64,000 bases of DNA. Origin: Mauremys mutica. Lineage: Eukaryota > Chordata > Testudines > Geoemydidae. Of the stretch, positions 24,891 to 36,380 are shown in pieces. A model generated the notes under the pieces. It searched no databases. It worked only from the letters and a program-made list of their open reading frames with translations, and was not told the origin of the DNA. A program made the translations under genes and the position numbers. Positions within the stretch are counted from its first letter, which is position 1, and each line of letters begins with the position of its first letter. The stretch lies in contig NC_059082.1 in NCBI RefSeq assembly GCF_020497125.1, forward strand, positions 28,790,965-28,854,964, read 5' to 3'.

Positions 24891-25809
24891 TTTGGCATCT
24901 CCCAAAAGCAGTATATAAACAAACAATACTTTGCATTTCCTGACCTGGGTGCTTATCTATGTAGCCTAAACATTTTCTTTAAGGAGTTTTTTGTATGGAA
25001 TTGTTTTTAACTTACCCATTCGTTGTTACACAATAAAGGGATTAAAGCCAAAACTTTGAAAAGCACATCACCACCCTCAGATTGTAGTTATTGTACTCAC
25101 CTGTGAAAGGTTCATTTTTCCCCCTTTCTAAAGCAGGGGTTAGTCGACTACATTTTAAAGCCTTATGAGAATATGAGTTTCAAGATGCCTAACAGGAAAA
25201 GTCTTCACAATCAGATTTAACGTCTATGTGAACTACAACAGATTATTCAGAAAGGTAGAATTTAAAATGTTTCTACTGGTTTTCAAGTCTTTGCTAGTTT
25301 GAGACATATATACTATACATGCACTGGGGAATGCCAGTTAAGCCAACAAGATCTTTGAAATCAGTACAAACTTTTTAAATGCAACCACTACATATGACAG
25401 AAAGACCGAGAAATAATATAAAATCATATGAGTAAAACATAAATTCCAAGGCATTCAAAGGTTTACACTACTCTTCCAAAGGGTTTCAGATTAAAACCAA
25501 CAGAATTACATCTCTTTAATTTCCAAAGAGATTTGAAAGGTAGGAATTATTTTTTCACTGGAAAAGTGAACTACAAATGAGAGACAAAGCCCTTATTAGT
25601 ATGAACATCTAATTTAGTTCAAGTTTATCAGACTAAACCATTGTTTTGACAGCCTTCTGTATATATTACATCTCGTGAAAAGAAACCAATGCTGTTCTCT
25701 ATAGCTAATTGTTTTGTCCATGCTTTAGCTAATCACTAATATTTTATATAGCAAACTTAGAGACAAGCCCAGGAGTTTACTGAATAAAAAATGATTACCT
25801 ATCTTTTTG

Positions 25810-26001
25810 TAGCTGTTGTTCTTCGAGATGTGTTGTTCACGTCCATTACACATTTGGTGCGCGCACCGCGTGCACGGATGTCGGAAACTTTTTCCCTCAG
25901 TGGCTCTCGTTGGGGCGGCAGGTGAGTCCCACCAGAGTGGCGCTTCATGCTGGTGCATATATACCCCTGCCAACCCGACCCCCCTTCAGTTCCTTCTTGT
26001 C
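25810..26001. repeat. DIRS 1 left inverted terminal repeat
   Basis: Pairs with 30239-30422 in inverted orientation. Shared text includes 'gttcacgtccattacaca', 'catgctggtgcatatatac' and 'ccttcagttccttctt'. In element orientation this is the 3' end. Confidence 0.9.
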
Positions 26002-26035
26002 GGAGACTCTGACAGAGGGGAAGGAGGGTGGGAAA

Positions 26036-26110
26036 TGTAATGGACGTGAACAACACATCTCGAAGAACAATAGTTCTTCCATTGTTCACGTCCATTACAC
26101 ATTAGGTGAC
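26036..26110. repeat. DIRS 1 internal complementary region
   Basis: Positions 26036-26070 are an exact 35-bp reverse complement of the left end (25816-25850). They are directly followed at 26071-26108 by text matching the reverse complement of the right end (near 30384-30422). This fused pair of end complements is the guide proposed for making the circular DIRS intermediate. Confidence 0.9.
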
Positions 26111-26141
26111 TCACAAGCTTACCATAGGAGGAGAGTAGGAG

Positions 26142-27557
26142 TCATGGAACAATTGACTGAAGCACAGCCCTGCTGACCGCTACGTCCTCTCTGGCCTGTT
26201 GATGGACTGCGTAGTGGGCTGTGAATGTGTGCACCGATGACCAGGTGGCTGCTTTACAGATCTCCTGGAGTGGACCCTGTGCCAGGAAAGCTGCTGAGGA
26301 TGCTTTAGCCCTAGTCGAGTGAGCCATGATTGCCGGGGCTGGCACCTTGGCGAGCTCATAGCACGTGCAGATGCAATCCACAATCCATGACGATATCCGC
26401 TGCGCCGAGACAGGGAGTCCTTTCATTCTCTCTGCAATGGCAACGAACAACTGTGTCGACTTGCAGAAAGGTCTAGTTCGCTCCAGATAGAATGCCAGGG
26501 CCCTATGGATATCCAGAGTATGTAGGCTACGGTGACTCGGGTCCGTGTGTGGTTTGGGAAAGAACACTGGCAAACAAATGTCCTGTCCCATGTGAAATTG
26601 AGAGACTACTTTAGGGAGGAATTTAAGGTGTGGCCTAAGTTGCATTTTGTCCTTATAAAAAACTGTATAAGGGGGCTCTGAGGTGAGGGCCCTCAACTTG
26701 GGCACTCTCCTTGTGGACGTAATGGCCACCAAAAACGCGACCTTCCAGGAGAGGCGAGTGAAAGAGCAAGAGGCTAGGGGCTCGAAAGGGGGTCCCATGA
26801 GCTTGGTCAGGACCAGGTTAAGATTCCAGGGAAGTACCGGAGGGTGTGAGTAGGGAAACACCCTCTCCAGCCCCTTGAGAAACCAGGCTACCATGGGGTT
26901 TGAAAACACAGAATGCCCCAACTCCCCTGGGTGGAATGCTGAAATGGCAGCCAGATGTACTCTAATTGAGGAGGGGGCGAGACCTTGATGTTTAAGGTGC
27001 AGCAGGTATTCCAGGATAACTGGAACGGAGGCCTGAAGTGGCTGTATATGTTTTGGTTCACACCAGCAGGAGAACCTCTTCCACTTAGCGAGGTATGATG
27101 CTCTAGTGGAAGGTTTCCTACTGCTGAGGAGAATTTGTTGCAGCTGAAGAAAGCACTGGCTCTCCGCCGCGTTCAGCCAGAGTTTCCACGCTATGAGATG
27201 CAGAGATCGCAGGTTCAGGTGGAGCAGGCACCTGCGGTCCACCCGATCTTGGTGCAGGGGCAGGGCAATCGGGTCGGCTACTAACAGCTCCAGCAAAGTC
27301 GTAAACCAATCTTGGCGGGGCCAACCTGGGGCAATGAGAATCATTACCGCCTTGTCTCTGCGAACTTTGAGGAGAACTCTGTGGATGAGCGGGAGTGGTG
27401 GAAAGGCATACTTCAGGCTCCTGCTCCAAGGGATCGCGAAGGCATCTGCGACCGAGCGCGGAGTGTGGTTTTGGAAAGAGCAAAACTGCAGGCATTGACT
27501 GTTGTCCCTGGTGGCAAAGAAGTCCATTTGGGGAAATCCCCACTTCTGGAAGATCAA
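26142..27557 (-). CDS. DIRS 1 pol C-terminus with tyrosine recombinase
   Basis: An open frame of 471 codons. Residues 3-100 are the conserved pol tail (FQKWGFPQMDFFATRD; YAFPPLPLIHRVL; LIAPGWPRQDWF). The recombinase follows from about residue 144 with SSRKPSTRASYLAKWKRF, the usual N-terminal entry of DIRS YRs. Catalytic residues are visible: Arg near 283 (TSTRR), His413-x-x-Arg416 (HSTR), Trp439, and nucleophile Tyr449 (TFTAHY). No internal stop. The frame is the same as the RNase H region upstream, separated from it by two TAA stops (27558-27560, 27597-27599), so the start given is only where the open part begins. It would cut and join DNA during circle integration. It could be intact, but expression is untested. 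Confidence 0.85.
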   Translation of the reverse strand: MIFQKWGFPQMDFFATRDNSQCLQFCSFQNHTPRSVADAFAIPWSRSLKYAFPPLPLIHRVLLKVRRDKAVMILIAPGWPRQDWFTTLLELLVADPIALPLHQDRVDRRCLLHLNLRSLHLIAWKLWLNAAESQCFLQLQQILLSSRKPSTRASYLAKWKRFSCWCEPKHIQPLQASVPVILEYLLHLKHQGLAPSSIRVHLAAISAFHPGELGHSVFSNPMVAWFLKGLERVFPYSHPPVLPWNLNLVLTKLMGPPFEPLASCSFTRLSWKVAFLVAITSTRRVPKLRALTSEPPYTVFYKDKMQLRPHLKFLPKVVSQFHMGQDICLPVFFPKPHTDPSHRSLHTLDIHRALAFYLERTRPFCKSTQLFVAIAERMKGLPVSAQRISSWIVDCICTCYELAKVPAPAIMAHSTRAKASSAAFLAQGPLQEICKAATWSSVHTFTAHYAVHQQAREDVAVSRAVLQSIVP

Positions 27558-27560
27558 TTA

Positions 27561-28250
27561 CAAGACATCCGGTCTCATCGACCATTCGTGCATACATTAC
27601 GACCTGCTGAGGTGGTCCGCCAGCTCGTTGCACTTCCCCAGGAGGTATGACGCTACGAGGTGTACTGAGTGGGCTATACAAAACTCCCATAGGAGAAGGG
27701 CCTCTTGGCAGAGGGGAGAGGATCGGGCTCCGCCCTGCTTGTTTATGTAGAACATGGCGGTAGTGTTGTCTGTCAGAGCTGTCACATTGTGACCTTTTAA
27801 AGCAGCGTGAAAGGTTTGGCAGACTAGGTGAACCGCCCTGAGCTCCTTTACACTGATGTGGAGCAACATTTCATCCTTGGACCACAAGCCTTGTGTCCAA
27901 AGGTCCCCCAAGTGCGCTCCCCAGCCAAGGTCTGATGCATCTGTTACCCGCATCAGAGTGGGTTGCGGTGCGGCGAAGGAGATCCCATCGCAGACTACCT
28001 GCTGGTTGAGCCACCAGTGCAGGGAGTCCAACACCTAGGCAGGGATTGTCACTACAAGGTCTAAGGGATCTCTGCCCAGGCGATATGACCGGGTTAGCCA
28101 AAATTGCAAAGTCCTGAGCTGTAGTCGAGCATGTTTGACTACGTGGGTGCATGCTGCCATGTGTCCTAGGAGCTGCAGGCAGCATCTGGCCGTGGTTGTG
28201 AGGAACCTCAGCACTGAGTCTACGACATGCTGTGTGGAATAGGTCTAGAC
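27561..28250 (-). pseudogene. DIRS 1 RNase H region
   Basis: Reads QLLGHMAACTHVVKHARL, then after a TAG (28035-28037) VLDSLHWWLNQQV, TDASDLGWGAHLG, SVKELRAVHL, TDNTTAMFYINKQGG and ADHLSRS. These are the DIRS RNase H block with its D (TDAS), E (KEL) and D (TDN) residues. In-frame stops: TAG at 28035 and TAA at 27597. Same frame as the recombinase. The upstream neighbour should be reverse transcriptase but is gag. Confidence 0.85.
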
Positions 28251-28251
28251 G

Positions 28252-30020
28252 TTTAGCCTCCTTGGCCTTAGAATCTGGGGCTTGCTGACCAAGTCGTTCT
28301 CATTCATTGACCGCTGAGACGATCAGCGAACAGGGGGCTGGGTGACAAAAGAGGAAGTTGTATCCCTTGGAAGGGGCAAAGTACTTCCGCTCTACGCCTT
28401 TTGCTGTTGGCGTGCTAGAGGCCGGGGTTTGCCAGACCGTCTTGTAGTTGGACTGGATTGTTTTTATGAGTGGGAGCGCAATTCTGGAGGGGCCCTCGGG
28501 CCTTAAGATTTCCACCACAGGATCCTCCTGCTCTACTGCTTCCTCTGCCTGTAGGCCCAAGTTCTGGGCTACCCTGTGGAGCAGCTCCTGGTGCGCTCTG
28601 TGGTCAATCGGAGGAGGCCCCGACACTGTGGTGCCTGCCACGGCTTCATCTGGGGATGACGAAGAGGTGAGGGCCTTCTGCATCTCGTCTTCCAGCCCTT
28701 CTTGTCCTTCCTCGCATGCTGAGGGCTTCTCTGGGTCCTGCCTGACAGACTGCTTCCGGGACAGCGCCGGGCTCAGTGCCACTTCTGCTCTCCTGTGTTC
28801 CGGAGAAGCGGCTGGTGGCCTGGATACCGTGGCCTCCTTGGGCACAGAGTGGTACTTGTGCGGGAACCGAGACCAATACACTTAATAGCTGAATCTCAAG
28901 GCTCTGGAGGAGGGCCCTTGCTGTTGGTGATAGGCCCATAGTGTCCAAAAGGACCACTGCCCTGGCAGGCCCCATTGGGGATGCCATGGGGCTTGGGGCT
29001 CCCTGCTCGCCGGTGGCCTGCGGGCATAGCTGGAGAGGCCTGAGTCCACCTCGGATTCCAAGGATGCCAACCTGGAAGGCCAAGGTGGTGCCGTAGAACG
29101 GTGCCACTGAAGGGCTGGAGAACAGCTCCTTGTTGACCGGTACCGGTACCGATACTCCCGGGACCGGGATCGTTGGCTTCTGCTCAGGCCAGGGGACTTC
29201 GATCTTGTGTCGCCTCGGAGCCAGCCCGGTGATGGCGCCGGGGAGCGGTGCCCTGGTGGGGCCGGTGTCATATGCTGGTTGGGATCCGGTGCTCTCGAAT
29301 CCCGCTGGGTCAGGGGCAACTGGGAATCTGCAGAGGCCAAGCTCAACTGGGACCGACGCTGGAAGCAGAGCCGGGGTGGTGACCTCAATCAGCGCACCAT
29401 TGCTAGCTTGCCTCTTGACGGCACTCTAGGAGACGGAGGCTTCTCTTTGGCAGGGAGGGGACTTGCCGCCGACAACTGAATGAGGCCCTTTGCCGCTTCA
29501 AACGTGTCTAGTGTGGAGGGCTGTTCTAGGAGCTCCTCCAGCCCGTCCTCCGTGCTCAAGGCGCTTAGCCCGGGGCTTAACGGGCTCTTCAGCGCCGGAG
29601 CCACCAGAGCCAGAGCATGTCCTGGGGCAGCGCTTCCCTTCTGAGCGCTTGTTTGCTTGGGCGGTGCCGGCTTCTTCTGCGGGGAGCACCCTCGGCTTGT
29701 AGGCTGGCCCTTTGACCATGCCGGTGAGGCTGAATGGTGCCAGGGTTTTTCTTGTTGCCTCGGTGTGGCATGCTTGCGGTGCCCCACTGGTGCCAGATTT
29801 CAAACTGACACCGGGGCACTCCGCACTGAGGACGCTGGCGCTGAGGCTGGATGGCCTGAGGACGAAGGTTGCAGCACAGCCTCCATGAGTAGATGCTTGA
29901 GGAAAAAGTCTCTTTCTTTCATAGTACTTGGATTAAAGCCTTACAGATCTTGCAGCGTTCTGTTTGATGCGATTCCCCCAGGAAACGGAGACAAGAGTTG
30001 TGGGGGTCACTAATCGGCAT
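28252..30020 (-). pseudogene. DIRS 1 gag-like region
   Basis: Starts near the ATG at 30018-30020 (MPISDPHNSC) with a zinc-knuckle-like CLRFLGESH-x4-CKIC. It is then a Pro/Ser/Arg-rich stretch and ends with a conserved block: IQSNYKTVWQTPAS, KYFAPSKGYNFLF, SLIVSAVNE, KEAKRLDLF. The long open stretch below 29787 has stops TGA 29389-29391, TAA 28882-28884 and TGA 28300-28302; the last sits where related copies have Arg, a CGA-to-TGA change. Upstream of 29787 the frame shifts. It is a structural, nucleic-acid-binding protein by family. The truncated 3' side marks the RT deletion junction. Confidence 0.75.
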
Positions 30021-30238
30021 AGGCTTGTGGCGCAAGCCTTAAAGCCTTGGGCCTGTGGCATGCCCCGCAGCCCAGGGCTGGTGCTGGAGACAACTTCCAA
30101 CACCTAAACAAAGACAGTTTATCTATTATTAAGAAGTGCTAACTACTGATAACTACTAACTGCTGATAACTGCTAATCACTATGCTAAGGGACACTTGCA
30201 AGCGAGAGATAGAGAGCTGTTCCAACGCCACCCCGGAT

Positions 30239-30422
30239 GGTAAGAAGGAACTGAAGGGGGGTTGGGTCAGCAGGAGTATATATGCACCAGCATGAAGTGC
30301 CACTCTGGCAGAGCTCCCCTACCGCCCCAATGGGAGCCGCTAAGGGAAAAAGTTTCTGATGTCTGTGCATGCGGCACCTAATGTGTAATGGATGTGAACA
30401 ATCACTTGAAGAAGAACTGCTA
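30239..30422. repeat. DIRS 1 right inverted terminal repeat
   Basis: Inverted partner of 25810-26001, at the element's 5' end. Contains the TATA-like 'agtatatatgcaccagcatg', shared with the left copy as 'catgctggtgcatatatacc', a plausible internal promoter. Confidence 0.88.
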
Positions 30423-31439
30423 TTCAGAAAAGGAAACAAATGAGTTTCACTTGAAGATTTCCATTAAAGTGAAAAGAATATTGAGAAATATGACAGATAT
30501 TTTATTTTGTAACCACACCATGAACATTATCATATAGTATATTGATCCATAAGACTGGAGCTACATAAGAATACACTACATAAAATGTGTTATAATTAAC
30601 CAAAAATGACATTGGGTTTCTGCCAGCATAAACTCTGCCACACAAGTCCTTGGTGGTGGAAAGACTATCAGGGGTTGATGTCACTGAGGTATAAACCACC
30701 TCAGCATCCATTACAGTGGGGAATTTATTTCTCATTTAAAATTGGAAATAAAAAAGAGATACACATTCATCAGATCCAATTTTAAATTAAATGTGTATAT
30801 ACAATAACAACGTACACAGAAAACAAAAAATAAAAAGTGAGTCAAACACAATGTGGCCTGCCTATTCCTGCAAAGTACCAGAATGTCCTCCAAAGACAAT
30901 AATACAATCCCTAGTGGAAGCCTGGATAATAAATACTGAAAAGAATAATTTCATCAGGATAGTACAAAAATGCAATTATGATGGCAACCAGCATTGCATA
31001 TGGCGATATTTTATTCTATTTGGAAAACTAAGTAGTAACGGGCTCTATACCTTTACTCATTCTATATACTGACAGGTTTCCACGCCTTCTTTTTGATTTA
31101 TGTCCTGCCCTCTAGTTTCATTTGTGGATGTGTATGCTTTTGGCATGGCAGCCATTTGGAATTCATTTTATTTTATTTTCTATAGGGAGTATTAGGACTG
31201 CTTGTGTGTTGTTTTATTTACACATTTAGAGCCAGTTTAAACATTTTAAGGCTTTTTTAATTTTAATCTTGTGATTAAAAAGTCTCTGTGCAAAAGTTAA
31301 GTTTTCAAAAAAAGCAGGAGGGCTATTGGGAAACATGCTGCTTAAAATATGTCACATGCTCATCTCTCTCTTTGCCACAGTTAATCCTTCACATTGACAC
31401 ATGGCTTTGTCGCAACCCTAAACTCATGCTCAAACATGG

Positions 31440-32360
31440 CGTCTGTATGGCCAATTGTCGGTCAAAAGGTCACATTGGTACTGTGTGCAACACCATAGTG
31501 CGGTGTGCAACATTATAGTGCCGTGTGCCTATTCCCGAACCTTCTATCTGGTCAATTGTGGGTCAAGTTGGTGCCGTGTGCTACAATACCAGCGTGTTGT
31601 GTGCAGAAGAGTAGTGTGCTGGGTGCAGCTCCTGTTGACGTAGAGGGCTCCAGCTTGGAACCTGGAGGGCGAAGGAGCTAGGGACCAATTAGACGCTGGC
31701 ACGAGTAAGAGTCTTCAAATAAAACTGTATCTCGCGCCAAAAATGGCAGGAGTGCCTGTGTGTTAGCTGGAAGGCCTGATCACCCTTTCAGCCAGGGTCT
31801 CCTCCGGATTTTGCCGGCTTGTGTCGTGTCGTGTTAGGATTACTTCCCCTCAATTCGTCATGCACTCTGTGTCTGTACTGCCGGTCAGCTGCGCCTGGAG
31901 TGTGGTATGTGCATTTTAATTTCTGTAAACACTTTGTTTGCTTAGCCTCTTCTTTTTTTTTCTTCTCTTTTTCTTTCTCCCTTATTTGGTGCAAAGTTGC
32001 GTATACAGTATAGGAGAATCAAATTGCTGTATTGATTACTGTTGTGGTTAGTTGGTGTATTTCACAACATTTGGTTAATGCGTGCACAGTTTACTCAGTT
32101 TGCGTGTCTATTTTGGATTTTAGTAAGCGGTTAATCATAGGTCGTTTAGTTCTTGTTGTAAGATGCAAATAGACTGTTTTCAAGGTGTGTGTGGTTTATC
32201 TTGATAGTATTTCTAGTTGATAAATTACCTCCCCCCGGCCCAAGCTGTAACTTATCCCTTGTTAATAAACAGCCACGTGGTTTGAAATTTCAATCTGTCA
32301 CGTTTTGATTTTCCTCTCTCAATTAAATACTTACTCGAACCTGCATTTGTCTCGGACAGG
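31440..32360 (+). other. Unclassified CpG-richer block, LTR-like
   Basis: Stands out by CpG and GT content from its AT-rich surroundings. It contains iterated 'gtgtgcaac.ccatagtgc' units near 31485-31530, AATAAA at 31718-31723 and 32264-32269, and a T-rich tract near 31945-31985. The texture resembles a long LTR, but no TG...CA boundary, target duplication, primer site or coding was found. Confidence 0.3.
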
Positions 32361-35149
32361 CTTTTGTCTTTTTAAACTAATTTTTTTAGGAAAACACATA
32401 TGTAAATATGGGCTATCTATAGTGACATTTTCCTCTGTGCTTTAAATATTTAGAAAAAGTCTTAAATTATTCTTTCAATGACAATAGTAGTTTTAGCAAA
32501 AAGGAGGAGATAAATTTCTTCAGATAACAAAAGTGAAAAGGGCCATCTTTGAATAGCTTCTCTTTTTAAACTTTTGTTTTTATTGTAAAACTGCTCTGTA
32601 AATGAACATTTAATATATTAAGTTCTTATTTTTATCTTTGTTTTTTTAAATCAATTAAAAATGCCGAGCTGGATAAATTTTATTTTTACATTTTAATTTT
32701 ATTGTAAATGTGTTTTGCATATTGACATGATCTTATTTTTATCTTTGCCTATTAAGCATTTCAAAAGTTATGACTTGTGTCTTTTAAAATAACACACATT
32801 TGTAAAAGGAGATATTATTTCTTCACAAATTACAAACTACAAACTATTTTTATAGGGTTTTTTTCTTACTATGTCCTTTGTTTAAAGAAAAAAAAATGCT
32901 GAAATCTTTCTAACTGGGTTATGACAAAGGGGTACCTCTGCTACAAAATGCTGCTTTCTTAGTGTCATGTTTACATCCAATATAAATATTTTTTGGTTTC
33001 AAATATGATATAATTTCCTTTGAAGATGCCTCTGTAATGTTTTTTTTAAAAGGGCGAGGGGCTGTTGGAGTTTCTGGACCATTGCTTCTCTGAGAATATG
33101 AGTAAGGAAGGAAAGGAAATGCCCATTGAAAACTCTTGATTTAGGCTGATCATGGGGAAAAATCTGGGAATAAATCATAGCTATGTGTACGATGACAGCT
33201 GCTTTCACATACCAAAATATGCATGCTTGCACAGAGGAACCTGGGAAAGGCTGTGGAGAAATAGAAAAAAGCTTGTTGCCACATGTGCCCCAGTGAAGTT
33301 TGCTCCCTTTGAGGTTCCACAGTAAGCAGAAAAGGGTGACTTCTCCCTTCCAGTACTGCTGAGGAGTACATCATGGTGAACTTCATGTCAGCAGAGTAAA
33401 ATGGGTCAGAAATGTGGAAGGAAGGAGGCCTAGGTTAAGGGTGACCCTTCTGTGACTCCAGCATTTTTGGAATCAGGGAGAACATTCAGGAGTACTGAAT
33501 TAGAAGAAGACATAGTCTGACACATCACTGTGGCATTCTTTCCATCTTGAGAGTCCCTGTTGCTTTTCTATTTCATCTTCTGTGCTCGTTGGCCTTCTTG
33601 TGAGCCCTCAGCTGTAGAGCTGCTGATCTCTTGTAGTGCATGTAAAGTAAAATATCACACCCAACACCTTATTCATTTGAAAGCCAATTAAATTTAAAGT
33701 TTTGGTGGCAACTCATCATTTTTATGCCAGAAAATACTCAGATAAGACCCTGTCAAACGGGAGCTCTTACCCTGTGCAAGCCTCTGGAGGCAGAGAATTC
33801 TGGGACAGGTTTTTCTAGAAAGTACTGGATTCCACCTTCAAGTGGTGGAGAGGAAGAAAAACCCACCATGCAGACAGACAGGCACGAACAGGAAAAAAAA
33901 AAGGGTGAGTTAGAACTTGTGAAATGAATATGGGAACATTTATGAAAATTCAACAGTTGTTATTAGCATGGTAAGTTTGATGGCAGCCACTTTTGTAAAA
34001 CAGCAAGAGTCACCTTATTAAATGGGCCCTATGCCATGACATTTCATTTAAAAGGAAGCAAGGTAAAATTTTATAGTTTCTTGAGAAAGCTTCTTGAGAA
34101 AGCTATTTTATTGCTGAATACAACTCCACAAAATTTCCATTCATTGGCTGAATTTTTACACTTCGCACATTATTTCACAGCCACTTAATCCCACTGTTAG
34201 ATCTGTGGGAAAGAAAGTTCCATTCAAATAAAACAAGAGTCTGAAACAGAGAAAACAAAATCTAAACACACAAGGATGGAATGGAAATTTACATAGGAGA
34301 GAGATAGGAATCATCTTTCTGATGCAAATAAAAGAGAACAGCAGTTGGCTGTTATGCTTCTTTATCCCCTGGAAGACAAGAAAGAAACCTTCACTAAAAA
34401 GAATGAAAACTTCAATTTCCTGTTCAAGCTTGAGCGAGTATGGCATTACACATTAACAATACATGCCCCTTTCCTCCAATGGGAATTTTCATTGGCAAAA
34501 TGGTTTGAAAGATCTAGGGCATTGAGAGAAACAACAGCATCTCCTACGGTAAGGAAGCATACCTCAAAGCTTAAGAAATGGAAATAAAAATAAATCACAC
34601 TTTCAAAAATGTCTGTTGTTCAGTAAGTGGGCCAACACATTAACATCAGCAAACCACCAGATGTATGTGTCTGTGTGACTCTTCCCTTCTCTATGCCAGT
34701 ACAAACTGACACCAAAACTTCAAAACCAGATAAATTTAAAACATATCAGTCATCTATAGTAAAAATAAAATAAACTATGCAAGTATTAATTTTCAGAATG
34801 TGTGGGGGGGGAGGGGTATTTTCTGGAACCTGTTTTTGAACTGAACAAATCCAAACTCAGAAAAATCTCTTTTAATAGGTAAGATACAGGAAAAACAGAA
34901 GTATACTAGACACACTGTTGGATTACCATATAACAATTAACTCCACCTCTTTATCTATTTACTTTTTCCTATTTTTTAAACCTACGGCTTCCAGTTTACA
35001 ATACCTACCGTTAAAATTCTGCATGTGTGCCCTTGGTTTGAACAAGGTCCAATTTTACACACATGCTATATTTCTCACCCCACCTCACCTCCAACTACTC
35101 CTTTTCTTCTAAACTCCTAAATGGTGGACACTGAACTCACATTCTCCAG

Positions 35150-36020
35150 ACCCGTGATACGAAATCTTACCTTGACAAACCACAACTTACCTAGCCAGTA
35201 CCCTAAGTCATGGTTGAGTCACCCCTTTGCAAGATGCTTTAGGACAATACTATCCCAAACTCTAGTAGAATCTTTTCAGTACTCAACATGGCCAACCATA
35301 AGATACTGCTGTCTCATCTGATAAAAGTAGAAGGGCCCAGGGTAATGTGTTAAAATGGTTTCAGTCTTTCCTGGGGAGTCACACTCAACAAGCTGTAATA
35401 AGAAATTGCACTTCCACTACTAGACCTCTCATGTGTAGAGTCCAACAGGGATCAACTCTTTTACCAATCCTATCCAACATCTACATGAACTGGTCAGACA
35501 ACATGGACTCAAGCATCAGCAATATGCAGATGACACATCGCTCCATCTATCATTCCCCACTTATGACTATACCACTACCCAAAGATGGCCAGCTTCTCTG
35601 GTTGAAGCTGAACCCGAATGAGACAGAGGCGATATTGGTGGAACAGTCTCCTCTGATTAAAGGTACACACCCCACAACTGGTTAATTCAGTCTGTAGCTT
35701 AGGAGTGCTCCTGAATTCCTCACTAATAATGAGCTCTCATACAGCAGTGCTTTCTACAGTCTCCAATTGGCTAAGAGACTCCAGCCAAACAGTGACCTAG
35801 CCTCAGGTATTCATGCCCTCATTAACTCTCAGCTGGACTACAGCGATGTAACATATCTGGTAGCACTTAGAAAATTCCAACTGCTATAGAACACTAGTAC
35901 ATCTCCTCAGCAACACAGGCTATTGTGAACATATCAAACCTGTCCTCTGCTCCCTACTCTGCCTTCCCTTAGACTATCAAATCAAGTTCAAGGTCAGACA
36001 GAGCCCTTCTCCCCAGACCA
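35150..36020 (+). pseudogene. L2-like LINE reverse transcriptase remnant
   Basis: A decayed RT read over shifting frames: MANHKILLSHLI, LKWFQSFLGSHTQQAVI, RVQQGSTLLPILSNIYM (consensus VPQGS.L.P.LF.IYM), then the catalytic YADD at 35523-35534 in another frame, LKLNPNETEAILV, and a C-terminal EHIKPVL.SL..LP block. The motif order and the LNP.ETE signature are those of the L2/CR1 clade. Stops and frameshifts throughout. Neither 5' nor 3' end can be placed precisely. Confidence 0.8.
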
Positions 36021-36101
36021 CTGTTCCTCATTCTTCCCCACAAGGCAGTGGCTCAGTGCATCCCCCCATTCCCTCCTTCTTCCCATGGCAGGGCCTCTGT
36101 G

Positions 36102-36380
36102 GGTTTGTCTACACAGCAAAGAAAAGCCCGCAGCTGGTCTATGCCAGCTGACTTGGGCTCATGGGTCTCGGGCTCAAGGTTCTTGGGCTGCAAGGCTGTT
36201 TCATTACTTTGTAGACTTCAGGACTCAGACCCTGCAGGATGGGAGGGTCCCAGGGCTTGGGCTAATGCTCAAGTCCAGAAATCTACACAGCAGTGAAACA
36301 GACCCTTAGCCCAAGCCCTGCAAGCCTGAGTCAGCTAGCACGGGCCAGCCACGGGTTTTTCTTTGCTGTTTAGACATATC
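36102..36380. mobile_element. Foldback DNA element (second copy type)
   Basis: The ends 'tttgtctacacagcaaagaa' and 'tttctttgctgtttagacat' are inverted copies. The interior is palindromic ('gggctcatgggtctcgggct' against 'agcccaagccctgcaagcct'). Same family as 17464-17650. Confidence 0.65.

Larger units (their letters stand above)
25810..30422 (-). mobile_element. DIRS-like retrotransposon 1, RT deleted
   Basis: A 4.6-kb minus-strand element with all DIRS landmarks: inverted terminal repeats (25810-26001 and 30239-30422), an internal complementary region next to the left end (26036-26110), a gag-like region with CLRFLGESH and CKIC motifs, an RNase H region, and a C-terminal tyrosine recombinase (YR). 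DIRS elements replicate by reverse transcription and integrate with a YR, making no target duplication, and none is seen here. The RT domain expected between gag and RNase H is absent: gag text reaches KRLDLF near 28255 and RNase H text starts within a few codons. Gag and pol carry a handful of in-frame stops, several of CpG type. Confidence 0.9.
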
